This document shows, one piece after another, positions 14,301 to 27,700 of a DNA stretch of 64,000 nucleotides. The stretch is from assembly GCF_014529535.1 (NCBI RefSeq), contig NW_023503584.1, positions 4,948,499-5,012,498 on the forward strand, written 5' to 3'. This DNA comes from Bradysia coprophila. Lineage: Eukaryota > Arthropoda > Insecta > Diptera > Sciaridae. The stretch's first letter is position 1, and each line of letters starts with the position of its first letter. Below the pieces are notes generated by a model. It saw nothing but the letters and a program-made list of their open reading frames with translations, ran no database searches and was not told the DNA's origin. The position numbers were made by a program, and so were the translations under genes.

Positions 14301-16304
14301 CTCGTGTTTCACACAAATGAATATCGTGAATTGAGAAATAATTAGGAAATCACGTCTGGGACACTTGTTTTTTACACGAAAATCTAACTAGACGAAAATG
14401 TACCAAGTTTCGCAGAAGCTATAATGTTCGCGAAGTGACCTATTTCTTAGCGACGGAAATAGGATCGGAAAGAATATCTATTTCATTTCATCTTTTCGTA
14501 TTAACTTGGAACTGGTAATCTGTAAATGATTTCTAATGTTTCCAATTCAGTTTCTTAATTCCTAATTCGAGTACTACGATATCGTTAGCGACTCTTTCAT
14601 GTTAATTCCCTCCATTAGCCGTAACAGCTTCAGTGAAATAATTTAATGTTTCAGTGAGAAAATGGGTTGGATAGGAGTGTAATGCTCCACACAATTGTAT
14701 GTTCATTAAAATTTCCTACAGTAAGTAGCAATCACAGTTTTACCAAATGATAGATGGCAGCATCATAATAACACACTGAATACACATAAAAATTGGAACG
14801 TATGTAGTATGTAGCCATCGTACAATTGTACATATCTAGATATATTTCATCACAGTGTATAATTACTAAGTTAAGCCCAGCCAACAAAACAAAATGTTTA
14901 CTTCTGAGGTTGTATATCATACACAATTAATTATATTAAAGTTTTAATATATTTTATATGTGAGCAATGTTATACACAAATCAATAAATGTGCCTTGTGG
15001 TAAATAATTTATGCATACGAAATTAGTTTATTATTGAACTATTATTTGAAATTTTAAATGTTTAATGGGGAACTTGTTTGATTGAGGATAAAAGGTAATG
15101 GTAAAATGAGTTAACCAATTAAATATCTGAACTGTGTGTGTTACAAAATTTGGTTAATGTTAGGCATTTACGTTGATATTATATGTAGAAGCAATAAATA
15201 GACTAGAAACTTGAGAGTCACGTACTCGGATAGTTTTAATTGGCTAATAGTTTAACCATCAACAATAAACTAGCTATTTTATTGATGTTACTGAAGCCAA
15301 AATGGGGGATGATTACAATGCCTTTAATTCAAATTTATTTATAAAAATTGTTTCCGTTAGGCACATAATGGGTGGGTGAACATCGCCTGGTTCATATGAT
15401 ATTACATTTTACGCCAAAGACACAACGCGATAATCAACATTCAATTTCATCTAACCGAAACCCATTTTAGCCAATCATACGATAACACTTGTATAATGTA
15501 TAATACACGCTTCCCCAACGATCAGATATATAAATTACATTAAATTTCACTTTATTTTATTTTCTACGCTTTCCACCTTCAGCCAAACTCGGCATAATAC
15601 GCAATCTTGTAAAAATTCGTTATATACATAGAACATTAAATTGTATGCTACACTACACATTCCCGCAAGAATAGGGGAAAAATTCTATTTTATGACCTAT
15701 ATAATATGATGAAAGTATATTAGAGAAATTGCCATATTGTTTCTTATTAAGGTTAAAGTTGTTTTTATGCGTACATGGTAATGTGAATTGTATAGTGATG
15801 TAATGTAAAAAAAAAATCTTTCTTTTCGAGATGGGGTTAGGGTGGTGTGCTCGGTTTCAATGGAAGAAGGGAATGAAAATCGATGATTTATGTCTACGGT
15901 ATATTGTGTTTGTATCCAGCTAGCTTTAAAAAGTTACATTTTTTGCAGATACCGTTTTGGGATGCTCCGTGTTTTGGCAGAGACAGAGGTCGTCTGTTTT
16001 TGTAGATTTTTTGTCAATATTTTTGATTGTACTTTCAAAATAAATTGCTATATACAGAACGTCCAGTCACTTTATCATGGCACAGCCAGAATGGCTGCAA
16101 TATTTACCTTGCAAACGTAAACGTAAACACCAAACTAAAATTAGTCTAGTCAACGTCTATGTTACAAAGAACTGCTTCGAGTACTATTTGTGACACTTCA
16201 AGATCATTTTTAGTTAGGTAGAGTCAACCGATCTCGCATTACTTTTCTATCACAATCCCTTTTTCATAATACCTTCTAGAAAGCAGTTTACCGAGCTACA
16301 AACA

Positions 16305-16393
16305 ATATATTGGAGTTATGTATCCGACAGGAAAAATCCGATGGTCGGGAAAAAAAATTCTTTCGAAATTTCCCCTAGTTAACTCCAATATAT
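16305..16393. repeat. 89-bp stem-loop, possible micro-MITE
   Basis: A 14-bp perfect stem, ATATATTGGAGTTA at 16305-16318 and its reverse complement at 16380-16393, encloses a 61-bp loop. Size and arrangement fit a minimal foldback element; no target duplication is obvious. Confidence 0.5.
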
Positions 16394-17506
16394 CAGACTG
16401 AGGGAAATGCAAAAAAGTGAATATCAAGCGAAATTATAGAGTGACCCGGCTAGGTTTGGCTTCTCAATAAATGTTTTTCAAGACAACTTGTAAGTTTAAT
16501 GTGTTTCAGACAAATCTTCCGGGAAAATTTCAACAAAATTTAAACTCAACCTGGGATCACTTTTCTACACAGGAAAAATGCTTTTGGTTCAAATCCCAAT
16601 ATTAGACTTCATAGATGAATCAAATCTCAGTCCATCGTCATCTGCGTACACATAATCAATGTACGAAGCATTTAAGTGGGAAGCAAATAAGTGGAAAATT
16701 ATTACCAAACCACTCAAATGTGAATTTCTTCATAATTGATCTGTCGATGCATGATAGCAAGTTATCTCATAAATTTTCGGAAGCGTGAACTGTAGACACA
16801 GCTTTCCACAAACCCTCTGTATTCTTGCTCACACGGAAAGATTTTTAATTCAACACAGACTCCGCCAATAAAAGTCAAAATTTATGGCACCCAAACACAT
16901 AATAGCTTATAAATATTTAGACAACGTATCGAACACTTCTCGCATGTTGAAAACAAACAATCTGTCTCGCAATTTTTCACCTTTTGCAAGAGTCATCAGC
17001 ATTTCGTTCAACCGGCAGTATTTATGATAATGAGTTCTGTGTTAGTGTAACAAATAATTAACATTTGAGCCAGACAGATTTCTAGCAGATTTTTCATTGA
17101 CTGGCATATGTACAATATGGAAAGTCGCGAATATGTTTCAAATTTCAATGAAATTTTCTGCACATATCGACAGATCAATATTTACAAACTGCTTTAAGTG
17201 GGGAAGAGATCTCGAGAGAAGATGGGTAGATTAGAAGTTTTTGGAGAGGTGTGATTCAAAATCCAACAACTCCAGCTGAGTTTAGGTTAGTAAAGTGCGA
17301 GGATAAGTTATAATTACATTGGAGAAACTTATGCACTTAATGGAGTATTATCTCACGCTTTAAAGCCTCGACATGTAATCTGTTAAAATAGCCGATTCCA
17401 TTTCTAGAACCACCAAAAGGGTGGAAAGTATCAGTACCAGTGGAAATGATAACTATTTAACATAAACACTAATGACACGTATGTACGATTAAAATCAAAA
17501 TTGTCT

Positions 17507-18706
17507 GATTCTTTTTCTCATACGAATGCACAATTTATCAAGCACAAGAAAATAATAATCATGATATAGATACGACCTGCGCGTATTACACATAATAAAA
17601 GTCTGTTACACCTGGGCTGTTCAATAAAAAAAATATAGAAAAAAAGTATCATAACCGCTGATAACAAATTTAAATTCGTTATTTTTACGTTTAAAGTTGG
17701 AATATAATCAAACAAACAAAAAAATACATTCGCAGAATATGAATAAACATCGAAAAACCCTCGGTGTTTACATTTCAAGCGATGGTTATCACAAGTCTGA
17801 TAATGACTAACAACAATTAATTCAAATGTAAATTCGAAGAAATTATTCTTATTGATGGTGACGAAATCGATTTGCGTAAGTGGTCGGTCAAATATTGTGG
17901 TTAAACTTCTTGACCTAACTTAATGTTTTTCACTCTCGAAAGTGCAAAAAAGGCTACAAGTTCTTGAAAACCTACGATACACTACTAGTGCTAGCAGTAG
18001 ATAGTTCTAGATATGAAAATAGATACTGTCTAGGATGTACACAGAGCCTAGTGTTGCCATAGAAAAACCTAGAAATAAAACATGTGCCAACAACCCACTA
18101 TTGATTTGATTTGTATTTAGTTCTGTGTCCCTATAACCAAATAAGGTTCTAAAAACTCGCAAAAATTAGACCCGCTGTCTAACAATTCTTTCTTGCATAA
18201 AAACCGCAACACAAGTGTTGACGGTTTAAGAACATTGGGCCACCTACGAAAATCCATTTTGTTGCAATCAACAAAAAAAAACTTTGGTCAAATTCTAAGT
18301 ATTTCATTCATTGCTAACAGTTATCTGACGTATGACTACTATCACTGGAAACGTACATATGGAGAGTTAGTTTTTTTAATTTATAGCCGTAAACAATTTG
18401 AAAATGGCATTTTAGCATGGTTATTGAACTCGGCTTCGCCTCGGTATACAACAAACTTTACACGAAATTTTTCTATATCGATTCAATAATGAAATTAATA
18501 AATTAATAATTAATAAAACGTAAGCGAATTTTGTTATCAGTGGTTGTGCTCCAATTTTTTTTCTGTATTCCTTATACTGAACAGCCCAGGTGTAACTCAA
18601 GACTTATTTGTAATACGCGCAGGTCATATCTATCTTGATTGTTGTTTGCTAGTTTCATAATTGTGCATTGAAAATACGATATCGTAATACGATCAGAAAG
18701 AGAATC
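17507..18706. mobile_element. 1.2-kb non-autonomous element with long terminal inverted repeats
   Basis: The two ends are imperfect inverted repeats of roughly 120 bp. The best-preserved core is GACCTGCGCGTATTACA near 17572-17588, with its reverse complement near 18614-18630. Beside each core, TTACACCTGGGCTGTTCA and its complement lie near 17607 and 18590, and GAATGCACAATT-type sequence lies toward the outside. The outer ends are GATTCT and AGAATC with an indel in one arm. The roughly 950 bp inside is AT-rich without a transposase-like frame. The superfamily cannot be assigned; no unambiguous target duplication was identified. Confidence 0.75.
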
Positions 18707-21700
18707 TAATCACAGAATATTGATTACCGTGTCAAATGTCTTATGTTCGTTTATATAAAAAAAGATATGTTTAAAGTGATGAAGTACAAGATTTTGTCGA
18801 AAACACTTCGCCATACTTCAAACAAAGGAAGGACCACAGTTTTAAAGACACACTTTGAATCAATAAGGGTGTTGTATTTTCACGAAATTTTTTTAAGGAT
18901 AATTCTGTACTCACCATTCCATTTTCCATTCCACTGTAAGGTGATTGATATCCAGCTTTGTCTGGAACTGAAAAATAAGAGAGAGAAAAAATATTGTTTG
19001 TTATAAAAGGTCCATTAATAACACTTCAAAACTTATGCTAAAACAAACAATAGAAAATATTATTTAATTCAACGATAACATTGTTCCAATTGTTTTCTTT
19101 TGTGCGAACACAAACGTAACCAAGCACTGGTACGGAGCTCTTTGTTAGCCGTACAAAATTCAAATATAAAATATTTTTAAGGCAATTTAGAAACAGAGAA
19201 ACGTGAAAATTTGTACAATTCCATTTTCGGCATCGGTCTTTTTCTGGTTAATTTATCTCAACAAATTCGAATAAACCGACTAAAGTTTCTGTGAAATTTG
19301 TTTTTGGCCACATAACACAATAAAATAGCCATTTTATCAGCAATAAACAATTTATTCAACAATTAAACAATTAAAAGTCCCATTAATTTTCTCGTGTACT
19401 TTCTTTTAATAGCAGTTGATATTATTTGTGCGTGCATTGCCTATTTTAAATACCTATTTGAATAGATAAATTTTGTTATTATTCGCATTAGAGACCGCGC
19501 TGATGGAAGTAATATGCAATTTATCAATGCTAAGGCAGACTCGCGCGACTCCAACAGGTCTGAAATACACTTCCAACAATTGGAAACAAACGTTACAACG
19601 CTCAAGTAATGTTCACACAATGAACGAGAATTCCGTCTAGTTCTTACGACGTTCACGTTTCGTTTTTATTTCATGAATGTGACATAAAATTATGTTCCTC
19701 ACACACCACACGATCCACAGCAAAACAATAAGAACAGTGAGAGTGAAGAATACGCAACCTAAACAACAGATATTTAAGGAACGTTGTCATTCAAACCGCA
19801 TTCGACAATCACAGTCGAAAGACAAGTCAAGTCACGTAGTCGTAGCTTACAATTCTGTTTACAGACATTATCGTACTTGTTTTACATAAGATGCCCTATA
19901 TGCGGTCACATTGACTGTCTGTGCCATGGTTAATTAAATTTTGATTGATTCGGTGAGCGGAAGAAATAGAAATATGAAAATCAATTGAATTGTTTATAAA
20001 GTCGGTAATGATTTGCAAGAGGTGCTTATTGAAAATAGTTAAGGAAGAATTTCGATCGATGACAACAAGTATGACGTCTCAATAATACGATATCGAATCT
20101 TTATAATCTTTAAAGATATACGATATAATCGATCAGGCTTTGGAAACTTTAAAAATGCATCTTGCCATTGCATTCTTCGAAAAGCGAGTCATGCACAGTG
20201 GCAATTCATTTGATTGTTTGTTATGGCTGCATCAAAATCGAATGAATTAATAAGATATTTGAACCGGACGAAAACGATTTTTCAATTCGTGTAATTCTAT
20301 TGCCAATTAGACTGCAGTGGGCGTCAGTGAAATTTAGACATGAATTTGCTTCAGCTGGCCTTCTCATACAAACAAAAGTGCTTGTACTTATGGTGAGCTA
20401 GCTAATACTTTTCCATTTTCCATGCTTCAGGTTAGAAGGGTCTAGGATCTAGAATCTACACTGTGCATACAGTCTGCGCACCTTCGGACACATCAATTCC
20501 TCAGAATATCTTTTCTCAATTAATGTTTGAGAAATTAACCTTTGAGAAATAGCAAACGTACCGACACATTACGATTAAATCCGTTTCTTCATTTGTGAAA
20601 AGAATCCCAGTGTTTGATGTAAAATCTATCACGTCAATTGTTTTAGAACTTGTTATATAACAGAACACAAGTCAGATCTCATCGCTGGAAAACGTAAGTT
20701 TCGTCAACCATTTTCAAAAGCTTTACAACTTCATCGAATGACAAACTACTCGTTCACATCGCGGTTACGTACGAGTATTTTCCATGATAGAATTCGATTG
20801 GATATACGCTGTAGGTTCGTTGATTTGATGTGATAGTGAAATACAAAATGCTTCTAATAAATATCCAAAGATGTAGATAGATTTAATGTGTAAATGTCTA
20901 ATATGACTATGTCTTATACGTAATAATATATAGAACTGCTAAAATTACATAAATAAACCAGTATGTTTATGTGTACAATAACATTGTGTATTGTAACGAT
21001 ATTGGCACGTCTTTGCTGTTGTTGTTGCATATTATTACAAAACATCGATATTTATGGTTTTGGCTTGTTAAAGACTGGCTATATTCACTGTGGATGGTTA
21101 TCTTAATTTTTGCTGCGAATAATTATTGTTGTGAGGGAATGTTGTTATAAAACAGATTTTCAGAATAATGTCAAAGACATCGTTTTCTTGTAGATTTTCT
21201 GTAATTATAAAATTGCATAATTTTAAGTACCGTCTTTTTTCACTTATATTTCTGCATATAAAACGATATTTGGATTCGAAAGCACAGGCGAGATGGTGGC
21301 TGTATTTGTTGGTCAAGGAAAGATTATAATGAAATTTACAAAATAATTGGGGTCTTGAGTTCGAAACTATCTATTTGCTGCACAGATTTTCGTTGAAAGA
21401 GATTGAGATAAACTATTGAGATAGTCTTCGCTGGGGACTGTATACATAAGTCTTGGCAGCCACGGAAGAAATTGGGAATCGTCAAATTAAGTACTTGGAA
21501 TGAAGAATGATCATAGTAAGTCAAAAGACGGGGTGGCAATTGTATGTTCCAAAGTCGCAGAATAAACGATATCTAACGAAAACAACACATTATTCAAAAA
21601 AATAAGTAGCGAAATGTTTATCGATCTTCATGGGTATACGAGGAATGGAATGTAAATATGACATCGCACTTAGCCAGACCTATAACAATCTAATCTATAA

Positions 21701-24700
21701 TCTGAAACATGATATGATCATGTTTCCTTGTTATCCCGCATGTATATAGTAGCTGAGACGGTAAATCATGTTTTTACTGATAGGCAAATTTTGTTTTGTT
21801 TTTTTAATCGTTGATCAAAATTCATCAGACAACCGCATCCAATAATTTGCAAAGCTGTTCGATGAGGGTGGTCCGATGTGTAACATAAGACATTAAGCAT
21901 GCAGCCGATTAATTCTAAACCAGTTAATTCGATGCGGCCGAAAGAAAAAAGTATCTATACCAGAACAGCAGTAAGGAACGCATGTAGTTAAAAAAAGTAT
22001 AAGTTTTGGAATGATGAAAATAAGAGAAAAAAAAAATGGAATGTGTAGGTAAATTGTAAAAACGAACACCTTTTGGGTTACCATAAGGTGAAACAATATT
22101 AGGTTACATCGATTTGATGGTCGAAACTGAAATAATTATGTTGGAAAAAGTTGCAATAATTTTTTTTGTTGTTGTATGCTGTGTCCGAGTCGATGCCCTT
22201 GTTCGAAAGAGATCAACGATCTTTTGCTTTTTGCATATACTATACGCACACTTTTTTTGGCAGCAATATTTTCTTTGTTGAACAGACGTACACGATGTCT
22301 GGATCCGACAAAAAATATCGTGATAGCATAAAAGTACGACTGCCCATTTAACTTCGATAAAGAGCATTATGTCTATATTCGTGTGGCAAGAGTACACATT
22401 TACACACTCAGTATATATACAATGAATTAAGGCTTTTCCCTGATTTATTGCCAACCCCTCAATTTGACATAAACCATAACCTTGCCGCAATTTCTGTTAT
22501 AGCTTTGGAAAACTCAACGTGAAACATGCCACCTGTGTAAAAATATTTGACACCAGTTGAATTTTTGAATATAACGAAAATGTGTGTTTTTTTACTCGTT
22601 TTTGTGTAACGAAGTATATAGAAATTCAAACACACATGTGCCCGAAAAAACACGTGGAAACATATTTATAGATAGTTTACTCAGAAAAGTCGAAGAAATA
22701 TGCTCGAAGCAATGTGTTTATTGATTCACTCATAACACCAAATATTGGATTTTTAAAGTTATTTCTTTGTGTAAATTGATTTAAATGGTGGACAGAAGAA
22801 GAAAAAAAAAATGAACGGAAAAAGTGTAACAGCTGAAACGTTTTGTTTACATTCGGGTTTTTTTTTTCATTGGTTTTTATTAACCACCTTGGCACCTTCC
22901 ACCAATTAAATTCGAATGGTGAAAAAAAATTGTGATTTTTTTTTGTCGAAGAGGGACTATAACATCTGGAAAGGACACATAAGTTCTTGATGCATATGTG
23001 TTCTAATTGAAAAATTATCTGTTTAAGTTTCATTTGACCTTGAACAGGTGAAGCTCTATCCTATTTTTTATTATTGGTTTTGCATCGTTACGCACACGCT
23101 CAATTAACAATAGAATTTTTTGTCTTTGCATAACACACGCAGAAGAAATCACTTCCAAGATTTTCAGATTTATTCAAGCTTAGGACGAAATCAGGTGAAA
23201 ATTTACTTCAGAAATTTAGAGCTGTGAGAAAAGGGTTGCAGAGAGACTTTGAATTTTTCGGAAACCAGGCTATATACCATCAAAATGAAATGCAAAATGA
23301 ATGTACGAAAAATACAACTTCCAATAAACTGATCCAAATCAACACTTCTGTTTCTTTCATACGTGTACCATGCTCACATACTTTACGCTAAGCGCTAAGA
23401 TATCGAACCAAATACTTAAATTAACAAATCATTCGATCATTCGACTAGTAAATAATTCTTTTTTATGCTTCAAAGACGAAAATGAGGTCAATTTTGGATT
23501 TTTTTTTGTCGAGTTTTCATCCCCTTGCAAGAATAATTGAACAGGCACTTTCGTTTGTATTCCTCACTTCGTTCGGTTTACAACTCGCGAAATTGCAGAA
23601 AATCAATCGTAAATTAAATATTTCTTCTTTCACTTGTCTAAGGTACAAAGGATCCAGAGTAGGACTTCACTGTGACGATCAGATGCAGAATAGCTTTTCC
23701 TACCCAACAAGAAAAATTCCAATTTTTCTTTGTCAGTTTTCTGATCCGAGAATTAAAAAAAAAATATTTTGACAATTTAGTCCCTGAATGTGCAAATAAA
23801 CCAGTAATGAAATTGTAAGTAAATTGTAGTTAACATTCAACACTTCAATTTATCATACCGCTTCGAATCAGAACCGAGTAGATGTTAGCAATTAAACAGC
23901 ATCATCATCATGCCTTTCCACAATTTTTATTTTAAAAATTACGTTCAGTGAACTGGCACCCTAATGATTCTGTGTTGAAAGAAAGATCCAACTAAAAAAT
24001 TTCCTCATAATATTACGAGCTGTTGGGAATGATTATCGAAATTATCATTAATAACAATGTGTTGATTTGGTATTGGATACATGTATGACATTGCTTAAAA
24101 ATGGAATTTGGTCGAATATCTACCGAACCAATTCGAATCAGAATCAATTTTTCACGATTCATTGTTTAGAGGTAACAACAGATGGTTTAAAAAAAAAAAA
24201 CAGAACTGTAACCTCAAGTCTGACGAACGCTAATTTCTATTCGTGATGTGTTACCTTACCGGCTAGTTTGTATAGGGTGTAACGGGCCTATTAAATACGA
24301 TATGATTCTAGCATTTCAGTTCAATTAAAAGACTGGATACCAAAAGAAAATTAACTTTCTTTCCGTTGCTATATTCAAATTAATAATTTATTAAGCAGAA
24401 GAATGAAAAAAAAAAAAACTTTTCGACTTTTTTTTGTCTTGAGAAAGGTTTCCACACATTCAACGTTAATGTGTCGTCTCGTATGCTCATTATGTCTTAA
24501 ATTTTTCATAAGCACACACATTAATTTTATTTTTCGAAATCAAAAACATGAAGAAAAGAAGAGAAAAAAAAACGAAACGAGCACCACCAACAACAACAAC
24601 ACCGAGGATATCCCGACGTACGTCGCTTCTTGTTGATCCGATCGAAACGAAAAGCAGCTGTTCATATGTAATAATGATTTTATGGCCTTAAGCCCTTACA

Positions 24701-27700
24701 CCGCTGGAGATGGTGTGTGAGTGAGTGAATGGATTGTAAAATGCACCAGTATTATGGTTGTGAATGTTTTTTTTTTTCGTTCTCTATATATTCTCTTGTG
24801 TTATATTCATTTTAGTGAATATATGGAGATGTTAAATTTTCATGCTTTTACAAGTAGGTATCACTGATGAATTTATGAATTTAAACCAAATATATAAAAG
24901 AACATTTGCATTGCAAATTGTTAGAATATTTTAAATTTTATTGCAAACTGTTAAGTATTTTATACTGAAACCAAGGGTAAGGGTATGTATGTCAGGCAAA
25001 CATCTTAAAACAGTGTATTTACCGCGCACACGGCCGCACTTAATGCTTTATTTTGTTAATTTAATTGGCTTTAACATTTTCAACCACACACATTTCAACC
25101 AACTTTATTAGTGAAGTGTTATGAGAATTAAAATCATTTTAATTTGTAAAAATATCCTTGAGATGTGATCAGTGCTCAACGCTATATAAACCACTGCAAT
25201 ACAAAACGCAGAATACAACGAAACAGGGACAAAATGACAACAAATCTATGCTGAAATTGGGTACATGAATGCAAGCAAGAGCCTTACAAACGATAAAACT
25301 GTTAAATGTTAAACGTTAAATTATGTAGGACAAGAAAATTCACCCCAATTCGACCTAATGGATCGACAGTTTTACATTTCTGGTGAAATTTAACCCCGAT
25401 TTTACACGAAACCAGCACAGCAGATTTTGATGCATCTTTTTACATAAATAGCAAACAAAGAATTAATCATTCCCTGGTTTTAACGGACAGAAGATTAACA
25501 TGTAAATTAGACACTTTGATTTAATTGAACTTGGAAGTGGTGAACGTTTCCAGTTGAACGTTGCTTTTGGTTCATCAAATTGTTTTTGTCCTTCTAGAAG
25601 CTGGTATTGAATGGTCTCAACGAAGACTAATCTAAATATAGCAACAGATATCCCATCCTACTCTCAATTTACATGTTTACAGTCTAGGCTATTTGATGTT
25701 TAACATCCGGATTCTCATCGGTTTTTGGTAACTTGTTCATAAAAACTCAATGAAAGAAATGCTAAAGAAAAGACCTAAAAGCACCACACACAAAAAAAAG
25801 ATACAGCAACCAGCCAGCAACGATAAAGCCACAATAAATGAGTATAATATAAAAAGAACTATGACGGAGCGGTCAATCGTCTTCCATCGAAACTCAAACC
25901 AAAAAATGCACCTGGCGCTAAGGCATTTAACAAACATTCGGAGGAGATCAAATTGATGTGTGTTGCACTTACACAAAATATAATACACGAAAAAACCGAG
26001 CTGCTTGCGTTTGTGTGTGTGTGAAAAGGAAAGCATCACACAGTTCCTCAATGTTTTTATGTTTTTTTTTTCTGTTTCATTTTAAGTTTCAGTTGGAACA
26101 ATTTTGAAATTTGTTATGTTGTTGTTGTTGCATGTATGCACATTTCAGGTGGACTCTTTGTGTATTGGATGGAAATATAAATTTTATTAAAGAACGGCAA
26201 AAACCAGCATAAAAGCAGAGGTATAATAATAATAAAAAAAAGAAACTGGAAACAGGGCACACGACGTATGCCCCAAATTAAAAAGCAGACCCAAGTCAAT
26301 GATCTAAAGGTTCTTTCTTTCGTTGGTTCTATCAAATCTTAATGCTAAACGATTATACTTTTTCGTCGGATTTTTTTAATCTCTTTCTCTCGATATTCTT
26401 TGTTTTGAATTTTTCTTATTTTTGCTTAGGTTCACGTCAGATGAATAACATAAGATTTATTCAAATTTAAGCAGAATATTATCGAAATATTGACAGATAA
26501 TTGACAATAATTTATAATTTTGGCATATTTTCCGTTGAATTGGTTGAGAATGATGAAAAGTCCGACTAATAGGGATATATGTATGTGATAAGTTAATTCA
26601 GACGTAAGGACGATGTGAAAACGTTTCATAAACAGATGCAAATCATATTCATGAAGGTATTTCATCTTCAAAATTATTCGAATCTTTTTTTTGATAATGG
26701 TAGAATGGCATTCGCCATTTTTTTTGGCAATAATTTCGATGAAAAAAGAAAGCTGAAAAAACAACGAGAAAAAACATTGTCAAAGAAACCATCAATGAAT
26801 GAATCATGCGATCTCTCTCATGAAGGCAGATTCATTTTCTAAGAAATTATTATTTTTTATTTGCGTAGGTTCAGCTGGTCTTAAGGACCGAATAATATAG
26901 GTCACGTCGTTTTATAGGTATTGAAAGTTGCGTACGAAAATAGTGTAAGCACCCTGATTTGATTTAGCAAACCTAGAAATCATTCAGTCCTTTCAGTGAA
27001 GAACGAAACGGATCACAGTCGATCAAAAGAACACTCAACCAATAAACTCCTAATTTTTCAAATAAAACCGAAGAATGAAGTCTTTTAATCGTGTTGCTCT
27101 TAGAATATATTTACGAGTTCTTTTTGAGTGTTTGAGTATTTAAACTCATTGATTCCAGTCAACGACTAACGTGTTGTAATCTACTCCGCTTCATACCATT
27201 TCTAAGTGATTCTCTTCATCCCATGCGTCTTATGTTTTCCTTTACGTTATATGGAGAGATAAATACAGAAAGGACCATGTAGCGGAACATAATAAAAATG
27301 AAATCTGCAGCTTTCGTAAAGATAAACCTATTTTGATTTTCGATTGATAATCACAAATATGATATGCTTAAATAGTGTATATGTTACAGCGAGACTAAAG
27401 TTAAGTTCAAAATTTTTTCCGATTTGGAAGTTGTTGATGTTAGTAATTGATTCCAAAAGAATTTCGTTGAACAAATGAAAGTCTAGATTTTTTTCTAAAT
27501 TTTTGTTAGGCACGCGTTACTAACTACAAACTACTTCAATAGGAAAATGAAAAATCTAGATTTTCACATGTTAAACAAATTTTGTGTAGAATCATTTACT
27601 AACCACAAAACACCCAAATCATTTCGAATTTTACTGCAGTCCACTTGTGTCAGTCCGTTTTAGATTATTTTTTGAGCCTTTCAGTTATCATATATGAATG

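Noticed and set aside
16575..16600. GGTTCAAATCCC, resembling a tRNA T-arm box
   Set aside because: No acceptor stem, D-arm or anticodon arm can be built around it. No tRNA or rRNA gene was found in the window.
22104..23033. Minus-strand open frames of 118-128 codons
   Set aside because: Composition is that of random AT-rich DNA, with runs of Phe, Lys and Cys, no domain pattern and no splice context.
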